Source of the DNA: Bugula neritina
Lineage: Eukaryota > Bryozoa > Gymnolaemata > Cheilostomatida > Bugulidae
Assembly: GCA_964035545.1 (NCBI GenBank)
Contig: OZ037765.1
Coordinates: 26,238,504-26,302,503 of the forward strand
Length of the DNA stretch: 64,000 bases
Direction: 5' to 3'
This document shows positions 39,401 through 52,000 of this stretch, piece after piece; position 1 is the stretch's first letter; every line of letters starts with the position of its first letter. Under the pieces are notes generated by a model. The model ran no database searches. It saw only the letters and a program-made list of their open reading frames with translations, and was not told the DNA's origin. The position numbers and the translations under genes are program-made.

Positions 39401-42400
39401 ATTAAGAACATTTTCCACAACTCATTTGTAGAATTAATATGAGTGGTTGAGATTCTGCTAAACTTACTTGGTGATATTTAGAGCAGTTAAACCACCTATG
39501 TTTGAACTAGTGATTGCTGGAACTATGTAGTTTTACTTTTAAAGGTCTTCTATCAGTAACTACTTATTGCATCATTAGATTTCAACATGCATAGAGTGTT
39601 TTTATGACATAAGAATAAATTCTCTGATTAAGAAAGACAAAAGTAGTAAGCACCCATCATTTGATTTTTATGCCAAGTCATAGATTTTAAGAATTTCAAG
39701 TTGTCTAATAATGTTGGAAATGGTCTTATGTGGCAGAAAACCATTAATATTAATTTGTAAAGCAGTAAAAGCCCCTCTAAACTTTAATAACTTCTCAATA
39801 TAGGCAGGCCGAGTATATTAAGAGTAGGCTGTACTACTAGGTAACATAATTAATAATTCTTGTTGCTTATCAACTATAAGCTTCACCAGTTTTATAATCT
39901 CTGCCAATAAATTTTAGCTCAATAATAATTCAAGTGTTTAATCAAGGTGAGTAATAGCAATGCCTCACAAATATTTTGTCAAAGTTATGTCTCTTAACAG
40001 ACCATGAAAATAACATCTTTAAAAAGCTACTTTCAATTCATCTGCCCACAAATGGCTCCACTTTTTCCCTAGAGTTTTGACTAAAGACAAAGAACTGTGA
40101 ATAAAGCTAACACTAAGTTCTAGTTGTACTATGTTAGTCTTCACAGAAATTTATAAGTCGAAAATTTATGTTTCAGGACTTGAGCTGGTGGCAGGCTCTC
40201 TGGCTGGTGGTCACATGAAAACACTTCTTCTCCCTTTTAATGGTGAGTTTATTCTCCTGTGAAGCTCACCTCTCAATCTCAGAGAACTGGCTAATGATGG
40301 CTATTACACTGTACTAGTGTCTTTCTAGTTTGTTGTACTAGTATTAGCATTGTCCACTGGGTGGAAGCTGGCTAATCACCCACACAGCAACTTAAGTTAA
40401 TTATAGTAATGGCAAGATGTATAAATTTGGTTGAACCAAATCAAGTTTTAATTAGTAACATTATAAAGTCACATGTATTCTAATACATTTAACTTACAAA
40501 ATTTCACAATTTAAAATGTACATTAGGTCAAGATGGTCAGTTATTGTTTACATTTCAACTAGTATGCAATTAAGTTGTAAATGAGTTGTGCATACATCTA
40601 TTTGTGGGAATCAAATTTTGAATACCTGTGCATGTCCACTGCTCACATGATGGGAAACTTTTATGCAAATTGTAAAACTATAGCCTTTTCATTAAACCTC
40701 AGTGTTAATAAACTCAACCCTAATTTGTGAACTTAATGAGATAGATCACCAATGTGTTTTCAAATCTACTATCTTTGTATTAACCAAATCCTTATTGTGA
40801 TTATGAATAGGATAAGATTTGTGAATTCTAAGAGGCAGGTGTCCTTAACTAGTAACTTAACATTTATAAGCCTATGCCTTTGTTCTTTAGGTTATATTCC
40901 TTTTGTAATCAAGCCGATATATTTAGGATGAGATCTGTTAGTAAAGATTTGCGTTTATTCAAGAGGGCAAGGGGGTTGTTTACGATTTAACTTGTAGTAA
41001 TTTTATTGATACTGATTCATTTACATTGCTATTTATATCACACTATTTTAATATCTTCCAGATTTTTCCTCTTAGATGCCATAACATCCCCTAAAACCAT
41101 TGGGATGGGAAGTACAGGAACTATTAGCATAACTAACAGCTGTCCCTATCAACCAATCAATTATTGCATTTAGAGTTTTTGTCTCAGTTTAATAAATATT
41201 GCACTATTTGTATAGAATAGCCCATGCAGCCACTATACTTTTATTGGGCATTATTACTATCAATGACAATATATAATATATTGCATTGTGTGATTTCATT
41301 TTACTCTACACTATAGCATATCATAGGAACATAGAGTTGTAAACCCTCGGATGTGGAATTGTATAAATAGTACTTATTCACATAGCCTTTGTAAAAGCTT
41401 CTGCCCTAACCATTACACTACAGGGGCATCTCAACAGTACAGCTTTACATTTTTAAATAAAAAGTATTATCTCAAATTTGTGATTAACAAACGCAAGTTT
41501 CTTCAATTTTAGATACTAAACTCGAAATAAAACTATAAACTTGTCAAACATTTTAGGTTATGCATGCTTCAAAATAGGCTACAACTGTAGTTAATATGTG
41601 CTACACTTCTTATAGCTTCCTCTATATATCAACATGGATGTTTTTAAATTTAAATTTGATTTTGCTGTCTATGTTGAGTAATCAATTACAATATGAAAAA
41701 TTATGTTTCGTTTTTGATTTGGAGTACAAACGGTGAAAAGAACTTGTAATTCATGTCAAATTCACAGTCATTGCATTTCTTCTTAAAAAGGGTATAAAGC
41801 CTATTTTTTAAACTCTGTAACCTTTTGAGCAAAAAACCCATTATACTGTTTTTTGTTCTAAGATAATTAGCTTTCCATTGCACTCTGTGGTAGCCAGCAG
41901 TTATAATATTTTATAACTAATAACGTAATTAATTATAAAATATTTTAAGCAAATTCAGTATCAAATAAACTTAATCTCTTGAAATTGTTAGAAGTAATAC
42001 CCTTTTTGCACTTATTAAAATCTAAATTCTAATTAGTGAGAGACTCGAAAAGCTATTTCACTCTTGTAGATATGGAAACAGACGAAGTAGAAGATTTTGA
42101 ATATAATAAGCCTCCCGTTTGCATATTTTGTGACGGCAAATCAACTGAAGATGTATTTGAATCGGAAAGCATTCCAGAATCAGCAACGTATAATAAGCAG
42201 ATAACTACCGATACCACTCCGCACTCAATCCCTACTACTACCAGACATAATAAAGATATCACTGGGTCACCTGCATCATCCTCCATTCCTGATATGCAAA
42301 CAATTGAAGGTTTGTTAATGGCTAAACCATATTTTAATAGATTTATCAAAAGTTTTAGAAAATATAATAGAGAGGAAAGAGTTTAACATTTCTTTAAATT

Positions 42401-45400
42401 TTAATTCATTTTTTTAAGATTTCAGAGAAGTTTTATAACTTTTCAAAAGGAAACTCTGTGCCTCACCATCATATAAACAGTTGGTTTCTTATTTCATGTT
42501 AAAAGCATTTATGGTAAGACTCATTAAGAGGTCAAACAAAGTAATTTTTGTTCTGAAAATTGTGAAAAAGACCTTGCATATTAGTTGGCTAGTTAGGTAA
42601 CTGTTTATAGTGATTTAAAAAAGTACAATGACCATCAATCTTTATTGGAAAGGCTTCTGAACTCTTGGCATTTATTTTGAATACTGAGAAATATTTCAAT
42701 TAAGTAACATGTAAAAGAGATTAGGTCGTTACTCAAATACAATATTGTTTACATATTACTCTTTTAACCAGTGCTATACTACTGGTATTTACACAGAGAG
42801 TTTTATATTTCATCATAATAAACAGTTCCATTCTAGTAAGAAAAATTAAATTCAATATCAATTATTGTTGCCAACTGTCTTTAATTTTTACCCAAGAATG
42901 TCAATTAGTCCAAAGTCAGGCTCTAGAGTCTAGAGTCGAGAAAAAGGGTGTCCAACTTAATTAAGCCCGTAGGCTATTTGTTCTGGCATTTCTTGTATAA
43001 ATTCAAGGGTAATTCCTATCCACACCGATTACAGATGGGTTAAAGTGTGTATAACATCAAATCACAGATAGGAAATACTTCTATTAATTCAAGATTAGTT
43101 GCAATGTTAACTATATATCATGTATGAAAAAAAAAACGGTAACTCAACTTGGAAAAGTTTGAAAAATTGCTTATGAAGCAGATGTTTGCAAATATCAGTC
43201 ATGGGTAAAAATGTTGGACTGCTCTGCCATAGAATATGAAATTATGAGAAGAAAACTATGAATATTTAGATCAATCAACTTCTATTGCAAAAATAAATAC
43301 CAGTTATTAATAACATTATGACCACCATGTACTCATCTGTAACAACTTCTTGGAGCTTGTTATTGAAACTTGTTACTCATTCACCTTTTTATATAGACAC
43401 GTTTACGTCAGTGCATGTTTTAAACGTTTTTAAATTGTTTCTAAAAAAAATTTCTTTACTTTGAATGTAAAAAAATTTCTGAAAAAAAATTGCCATCACC
43501 AAAAAGTATCACTCTGAAATAAATTTATGGCTGTCTTTATGGAGAACATGAGTCTGACGTTGGTATTTGAAAACGTACTGAACAAAGTCTTGACATTTTA
43601 GGAATAACAGCTCTATTAGGTTTCGTAAATTTGTGTAGCAATTAGTTGTAGTTGTATTTTTGACACTTATTGTCCTCCATAGCGTGGGTGATAGGTTTTT
43701 GTTCCTTACTAATTCGTGCCTCAACAGTAGAATTACATTTCATCTGACATTCAAAATAACTAATAATTATTCCAGTGTTGTATTTGGGACTGAGAAATTG
43801 TTAGTAGAAGCTAGAAGGAATTACACATTTTACGCAAAGCTATGTTTTTGCCCTTATCTATCTTAGTTTGAGTATTGATTTTAAGATTGCTTTGTCAAAG
43901 TTGGCTTGCATTAGTCTCAAATGTCATCAATTTGATGTCAGGCTAAAGTGCTAGTGCTGTTATTAATCGTTGTTCAAAGCTAGTTTTGGAAGTTGATGAG
44001 ATACGCTTTCAAACAAAAGACTCGAGTATATTTTAATTTTTGTAAAATCAATATAGCAGGAAAACTATTTGACAGTGAACTAAGAAAAGCTCCATTGAAC
44101 GCACAATATTTTAAAGAAAGCACATTCACTCTGCTAACGTGATCTTTTCATTAATTGGGTTGTGAACAGCTACGCTGTGTCAATTTTAGCGACATTAAGT
44201 TTCTCAGCTATTGAGTTGCAGAAATTTGTAGTAGAATTTTTGTAAACCAGTAAAACTTTTGAATGCAGTAAAACCTTAATAAATGGATTTTAGCTTTGGC
44301 TTGCTGTTATACATATTTGATAAATAGACGGCTGTTGTGTATGTTAAAACACTATTTAATTGTTATAACAAAAGTATGTGGAAAAGCAAGATCTATTCTT
44401 TCTACTAGAAGTTTTATGGTTTACATATGTACGTTTTCCAGCTGCACTTGTTTTCAACTTGTTTTGTTATTAGGTTTTTATTAACAATGAGGCAATATAT
44501 GATAAATTCTTTAATCTATATAATCAAAGCAGTTTTTGGTTAAAATGAATCACGTTTGACCCTATTTTTTAAGTCTAAATATTTGATATGGTTACCAATT
44601 CATACTGAAATTATTTTCAACCCAAAAACTTGTTATCAAAAATTACATCCGTAAGGATTAATGTACCTGTATCGAGGCTGAGTTAAAAGCGTTGAACTAA
44701 TAAACAGGTTTAATATTAGTTGTACAGTATCACCAAGATATCTTAATTAATATGTGAAATAAAAGAGATATCTCCCATTGGTTATATCATATCGTACTTT
44801 ATAATTAATAACAAAATGTTAAAGCCAAGGTGATTAATTAAGTTTTAGTAAGTGCTAGTGCATGCATGCAAGCAGCTATAATTGCAGTTTTTGTGAGAAT
44901 ATAGGTATAAATTATACTTGCAAACTATGTTTAAGGAGATTTTTTGAGACAGGGTGAAAATTATTCATAGTTTAATTATGCCCCTGTGATATATCACAGG
45001 TTTATCAAAAGGAATTACAGGCCCACTGAGTCAGTCTAAGGGTTTATTAAAAGAATGCAGAACTGCTTTGGTTTGTCAATCATATTTCCTCTTGTGACTT
45101 CTTGTTAGGTCTCAACAGCTTCTACAACCAGTTGGCCATGACGAGCTTATTGTATCAGCAGCAACAGTTACAATCAGCAGCAGTTGCAAAGTCAGCTTTA
45201 GCTGGTAGGCCTTCAACTAGCAGCAACCATAAGCAGTCACCACTGCTGTTAGGGATGCCGACAGATAATGGCTTTGATACACAAGTGCCACCCTCTTGCA
45301 GTGCTGCACTTAACCAACTCTCTGCTGTTGCTGCTGCTGAAACAGACCTGAAGATCCCAGAGATACGGCGCAAGTGAGTAGGCCTACGTATTAATTAATT

Positions 45401-48387
45401 TACACATAGATTATAAGCAACTAAATTATGATGATGTATTTTATGGATTGTATTAATTAGGAACTTGTGTGGCATATATTCTGAGACAGGTCTAATCAAT
45501 AGTTACAATGTCAAAAGTTTCAACATAAATGGCGAATTTATTGATTTTATGCTATTTGCAAAGAGATGGTTTCACATCAAGCCAAAATTTAAAAACCTTG
45601 AACAAATAACTTGTTTTCATATACTGCAGTTATTGTTAAAACAGCTTGAACATATTTTTGAGCATAAAGCTACACCTTTATCAGCTATTCAAGTTTTTCA
45701 TGAACAGCAATAAACACATGATATGAGCTCTCTAATATCCAAGAAACTTTGATTACATTGTTAGTACAAACGTATTTTGATTGTAGAATAAAAAAAGATT
45801 TGTCTGCAAAAAAGACTTATACAGATACTGAATTGAATGCTGCCATAGAAGCAATAAAATCTGGCACCATCGGAACTCGAAAGGCAGCCCATATGTATGG
45901 TGTGCCTCGTTCCACTTTGAGAAACAAGGTAGAAGATGATTATATGTTATTTACACTCGGCTGATGTTGCTTTTGGTTGTATAAAACAGCTGTACAATAT
46001 TGGTGACTACAGCTAAATCAATATCACCAATGTCATTTAAATTTAAAATTGACTTTGTCTTAGAGAAGACAACTAACAAAATTAAACCATGTAAATAGCT
46101 TTCGAATGCACTTTTTTACTTACAGGCATGTAAACTAGACAATAAAAGAAATAAGGCGTCTATGTTTATAATGTTATCTTTACTATTATTCATACATAAG
46201 TAATGCATTATTTTAGTTTAAAGATTATTAGTTGATTATTTGACAAATCATTAAACTTTCCTAGGGAGTTTTATTTTATTCCTTTTTGTTCTTGTTGGGT
46301 AAATATTCAAGCAGTTAAAACTGTTAAAAATCCTGACTTTAAGAATGTCTCAAAAAGTTATGGGTAGTACAATTTGCACATTTGATAATTCTCCAGAATT
46401 TTTCCTTATTGGCTGATATTGCTAGTGAGTTATTGGTCCATCAAATAAGCTTAACTGCTGTAACAAAAATTAAAAGTAGCCTTGCAGATTGTGTAGCACA
46501 TATGTTTTGCGTCAAAAATGCTACAAACTTTTCAAAGAATTTCTGATACCTGAGTAGATTTTTTATTTAAACTTTATAACCATTTGTTGTGATTCTATAT
46601 AAGCACTGGACCATTAAATTCCCCTGGGTGGAACGCCTAACAAATTTTAAATTACTGTTGTCTCCAAATAATAAAATGCTCACGTCTTGGGAGTTTTGTG
46701 ACACTACAAAGCTTTACCTTGTCTGATTTTATGGAGACAATGTTATGTAAATTTGGGCTAGTGATGGTTTTCTAAAGAAATAATAATGTATAATACCAAT
46801 GATGTCAAATCAACACTTTTTATGTAAATTCTATGTTGAAAATGATATTTCATAGTTCTACTGGGATTTTCCTGCTTGAATGATTTCATGCTCCATTGAT
46901 ATAGGCATAACACTAGGACTTGATAAATTTATTATACAAGTGTGAAGAATTAGTTTGCCCATTGTCATTAGGCGGCAGATAGGCTCTTGCTGCACATGTT
47001 TGAATCAATTTTAGACTTATGTCAAATTGGCTTGTAGGTGTGTAAGTCAACAGAAATGAGTAGACAAGTGGCAGAATATTCTGGAACATTGAGTGAAACA
47101 GCAGGATTAAATGGCAGTTCCGAATCTCCTCCATTATCCAAATCTGATAGTGAAAGTCAGACGTCTTCACCTAACAATAAACACTCACAACAAAAGACTA
47201 GAACTGGGAACGGCACAACACATACCATGGCACAGTACAACAATATCTTGGTGAAACAATTGGATGACTTGAAGGCAAAACAAGGTATCAATGATCATTT
47301 AAATATGCTTAACCACCACAACAGAATACTCGGTGAAATGTTGAACCCTCTACAATTCGCGGCAGCTGCCAGCTATCCTTTTTTCATGCCGCAGTATCCA
47401 GCACTTACAGGTATGACCGCATTTGACTACATGAATCCATATGCTTCATCCATGATGATGCCTTACCTTCCAGATTTAATGAAGAATTTCACTCAAAAAC
47501 AGTTAGAATCAGATAGAGCAGGCCAATTAGCTGCCAGTTTACAGCCCACAAGAAAATCAGAGCCAAATACTTCTAGCAAACAGACTAAAGTTTGCAAAGA
47601 TGATATTAAAGTTCCTGCATATAAACCTTCAATAAATCATGATCATCCAACATCACTAACAAAATCTCGAAGTAAATCACTGAGCAAAGACCAAACTGAA
47701 AACTTATCAGATTTGCCACCCAATTTTTCTACAGCTAGTTTCTTACAAAGGATGATGCCTTCGACAACGAGTGCAAGTGCCCCGAAACAATCTACAAATA
47801 CTCCAAGCAAACGTACTTTTGCAGAAGCCTCTCATAACTCATCACAGCAAATTCATTCCAGCCTACAAAATGGGTGCAACAGCGGTAAAAAGCGACCAAA
47901 AAGAGGGCAATATAGAAAATATGACAGTGAATTACTAGCACAAGCAGTGAGATCAGTACAGCGAGGAGAAATGAGTGTACACAGGGCAGGCACCCACTAT
48001 GGTGTACCACACTCTACACTTGAATATAAAGTCAAGGAAAGGCACCTTCTACGAAAAAAGAAAATTGCTGAAAATGGAGAGCATAAAGCCCATTTAGCTG
48101 TGCCCACACCGATCACAACAGCCGCAATTAGTATGACTACTTCTAACAACCCTCAAGAATTGCGCCAATCTAAAACTAAACTATCTAGCCCAAAGCTGGA
48201 GTCAAATGATTTGAACACTGATGTGTCCAGAAATAACGAAAACCTGGCTAAAGAACTTTTAAACATTCCAAAACCTTATAACTTGAACACATCAGCTTCA
48301 GATCTGTTGATGAAACTTCAAGATAAAGCACATCAAAATGCTATGAATGAAATCATAAATGGTGGAGAGAAAATGCCTGTAGAGTAA
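36476..48387 (+). CDS. LCOR/Mblk-1/E93-family transcription factor with two pipsqueak HTH domains
   Basis: Six exons: 36476-36569, 40177-40242, 42037-42309, 45109-45373, 45787-45928 and 47038-48387, joining in frame into 729 aa. The N-terminus ([19 protein letters not shown], then VGLELVAG, then KPPVCIFC) follows the conserved start of long LCOR and Mblk-1 proteins. Psq/RHF domain 1 spans about 241-280 ([29 protein letters not shown]) across the exon 5/6 junction. Domain 2 spans about 564-622 ([15 protein letters not shown]), preceded by a basic KKRPKRG stretch. The rest is Ser/Thr/Gln-rich and probably disordered. The family binds DNA and recruits corepressors; in insects it is E93/Mblk-1, an ecdysone-response factor. 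I find no strict LxxLL or PxDLS motif. The two-domain form is the protostome type. Confidence 0.92.
36570..40176 (+). other. Intron 1 of the LCOR/Mblk-1-like gene
   Basis: A 3.6-kb intron, AT-rich. I see no gene, element or strong structure in it. Introns 2 (40243-42036), 3 (42310-45108) and 5 (45929-47037) are likewise free of recognised genes, apart from the tRNA-like remnant and palindrome listed separately. Confidence 0.6.
41345..41428 (-). mobile_element. Possible degenerate tRNA-like SINE head
   Basis: The minus strand contains CCCCTGTAGTGTAATGGTTAGGGCAG (41428-41403), similar to the 5' half and box A of a tRNA or SINE, and about 50 bases on, CCGAGGGTTTACAACTC, a poor box B. A full tRNA fold is not evident, so this is a remnant at best. 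Confidence 0.35.
44983..45000. repeat. 18-bp perfect palindrome upstream of exon 4
   Basis: CCTGTGATATATCACAGG equals its own reverse complement. It lies 108 bases before exon 4 (45109) of the LCOR/Mblk-1-like gene. It could be a dimeric factor site or chance. Confidence 0.7.
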
Positions 48388-49032
48388 AGCATTTTGTCAA
48401 ATTTATTTCTACATGATATTAGTGAAGCTCTTGATATTATAGTTTGTAGATATTTGTTGCTTAGATGTATCTCTAGATATAAGAATCTCACCAAGCTTTC
48501 ATGTTATTATCAAATTTACAAATCTGTTGTTATTTTTTCACATTGTGTGTTGCTGAAACGTTTTATCTGAGATGTCCACTTTCTATCGTCCAAAACTAGC
48601 GAATTATATTTTAGTGTATAGATATTAAATATTATTTATTTAAAACTTTAAAATTATGAGTAAGCCTTCCAGTTTTTTCAGTAAATATTATTTTTGTTTA
48701 ATTATTGTGACACATTAAATTGATGTTGTCTTGTAAATAAAATGTTATCATTTTATACAGCTATACATTCACAGTAACTAACAGTTCATAAGGCAAAAAT
48801 ATTTTCAAAGCTTCTGTGGATGATAAAGAAGTTGCACAATAAATGATATGGCAGATAAATCAAATGACATATAACAAAATAATAATAAACCTAACATGTA
48901 ATGAGGCTAAAATTTAGGCATAAAATGTATTATCACATGCTACTTTAAAATGTTATGCTGTAAAGTAATGACTCTTGTAACTATAAATAAAACTGACATG
49001 AATAAGCATTTATAAAAACAATTATTGTAGAC
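48388..49032. other. Tail-to-tail spacer between the LCOR/Mblk-1-like gene and NCAPH
   Basis: 645 bases separate the two stop codons, so the 3' UTRs share this interval. A plus-strand AATAAA lies at 48736-48741. No clear minus-strand AATAAA is seen close to the NCAPH stop. Confidence 0.6.
48736..48741 (+). terminator. Poly(A) signal of the LCOR/Mblk-1-like gene
   Basis: AATAAA about 350 bases after the stop, followed by a T-rich stretch (ATGTTATCATTTT). Confidence 0.55.
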
Positions 49033-52000
49033 TTAGTCTTCTCCGGCAAATATTTCCAAATCATCGAACAGTGAATTGGTAGCTTTTAGCATCAAATTCT
49101 GCAAATACCCAATAAGAAATAACTAGTGAGAACAGAAATATCATATATACATATATATTTAAATAAAAAGCAAAGGTAGAGAACACAGGCTAGAATAGGA
49201 AATCTTGCTGGTACCAAGCAAGTTTACAAAACATTTTGCAAAAGACTAGAATGGGAAATTGGTCAGATGTAATTTCGGCTAGTAGCCAAATGATGCTAGG
49301 CTTTCATGAACTCAATACAGACGAACTACAAACAGCCAAGTACTACAGCTATTTCCTATTTAATCACACTGCCTGCTTAATTAAGTCAAATAAAAACTAA
49401 CTTGAACTTTTAAAAAGGTTTAGAGTACAATTGCAGACAAGTTCTGCAATTATTTTAAAGTCAATTTTGTATAAATAGTAAAGTAAAAAGATTCAGCCAG
49501 AGTCAAAACTACGATATATGTTGTATAAACATTAGTGAATACGCACAAGGGTGTCAACACAAATGCTAATTATTTTACTGAACTAACAAATTTTAAATGA
49601 CTATTTTTTAAACTTATCCACCACATTATTAATAACCTGTCAACATACTTGCATGTGGTCTTGAAAAAAAAACAAAATGTTGACAAATAATTATATAATA
49701 CCATTAGCCATGTTATTAGGTGAAGGGACTAGTGGTGATTTTACTGCCCAACCAGTCAAATTATAAATTGAGCAGAAAGAATGGGGTAGTTCACAGCTGC
49801 TGGAACATTTCTGACCATCCCAGTGTTTTGTTTATTGAAAAGGTTAAGGCAAAGCTTAGACAACAATCTCTCTGCTTCATGGCTAATGGCGGCTAAATCG
49901 ATTAACAAATATTTTCAATAATGTAATTTGTCACGAATCATGTAAAACCTATGTTTTTGCGACAGTCAAACTATTGAAAAGTGCTAAATGAGCGCCACAT
50001 AAAGGTGTCATTTCTATTATATATTAATGACTAGATTTCTTCGGTAGAAGTTGTAAGGCTTTGACCACTTCCTCTATACACGGATTAACAAATTTTCTAG
50101 CGAACTGCTAAAGTTTCACAAACCGGCTTCCCGAGTTCATTTTTGAGCTAACCTGTTTTAAATACGAAAAAGTTGACTTGCACTAAGTATTGCTATCATA
50201 CTTTTAGTGATGACAGCAAGATAATGCTACGAATTTATTTTGGCATTTTTTTGTGGACATGATCATATGAATGTTTACAGCATTAGCAATTACAGAGACA
50301 CCAGCACTCGGACGTCACAATTCTATTTAAAGGTCAGTCGCACAAGCTTTGCCTTTCAAGAAACCTCAAAAATCCTGCGGCGGGACAAGCTGCTCCCAGC
50401 GTCTAATCTGTTCAACTACATACACACAGAACTATCAAACATGTCCACAGTTCACAGCGAGTACCCATACTCAGGTATACGAACCTTTTCATTGCACATA
50501 TGAAGTAGTGCCACAAATGCTATAGGTGGTGAGAGATCTTTTGCTTCATATGAGGGGGAGAGGTCTGGAAGTTTCTCGTATATCAACTGAAAGGAAACTC
50601 CGCCACTTTTAACACAAACTTTTGTATTTTCATCTTCTTCGGCTTTGTTTTCCTAACAAAAAAGTAATGGAATGATGCAATATAAAATTAGCAAGTCAAA
50701 AAGTGCGATAAGTCTAGACAGAGCTGTGGACTCTATAAAATCCCTTAAATTAATTAGATGATCGCTGGCATTAGTGCATTTGAATTTATTATAGCATTTG
50801 CTTAAATTATAATTCCTAAATTTATTGTAAAGCTAAACCACAGGAAAATGGCTTAAAATCTCTAATTTTAATAAACTCAGCCAAGATTGGAATGGGCGAA
50901 GATCCTACTTAGATCAGCAATACTTAATTACATGTTATATTGTTTTAATATTTATGTATATTAATAACTTATCTAGCAATGTAAACAGGTGGTACTTGTG
51001 TTAATTTTAAATATTTCTTATGTCATAGAGAAAAAGTGAAATAGTTATGAAAAACTTAGAAAACTAAAAAATTTGAAACAAAATTGTACAGTTTGTAGTT
51101 TTACTTTGCCACTTGAAATGGTTCTAGTGCTTGCAAATAAGGAGCTGTAGCAGCAGCAGTATCTAGCTAATGTAACGGGAACTAAATGGTCACCTCACCT
51201 TATCCTTTGTGGGCTCAGTTATAAGCCCCCACATATTACGCTTGAGCCTTTTGAAATCCACTTTTTTCGGCCGCTTAGCGTACTGAAGGCTAATCTTTTC
51301 AACCTAAAAAAGCATAACTGCTTCATAATTTTGGTTTTAATTCCTACATTAGCAATTTAAGTATGCAGCTAATTATAACTGATAGCTAAAACCTTCCTAA
51401 AACTGAAGCCTGACGCCAATACTCGTTTCTCTGAACCAAACTGCCGGAGAGGCTTAGCAGTAAATCAACAATTTCTTTCTAAAAATGGAATCTCAAAAAT
51501 TTCTTACAAAAACTGTACATTTCCAAAATATCAACGACACTAGTGTGATTATCAGGTCACACAGGTTAATCAGACTTGCTTGTCCAGTACTGCTCGTCTT
51601 TGAAAAGTTTGACCTTAACACTTCTTAATGCTATAAACAACTTTGCTATAACATGTCAATAGACTAGCTAAGTTTTCGCTGAGGTAGACACAGAATGCAT
51701 TTTTTCAGCAAAAAGTTCACCTTTTTACTAAGTAAAGCAGCTGATCTAAGAACTCAAACAACAAACAAATAGACGCTTAAGCTGGTAAAATTGGAATCTT
51801 TACTAGTGGGGGTTTTACATTCAATCTACCTAGTCAAGTTAACTTGGGCGTATAATCAAGTTGCAAGTCTTAATGAAAGCCAAAAAGTAATTAAAATCAA
51901 CACCTAATTGATAAATGTAGCAGTTTTTAAATGGTATAACAGGTTTGCTATTTTTACTTTCAGTAAACTAATAGCACTTCAGTAAACTATGAATGACAGT

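Noticed and set aside
50240-50503. 87-codon plus-strand frame
   Set aside because: Antisense shadow partly over an NCAPH exon; no conserved features.
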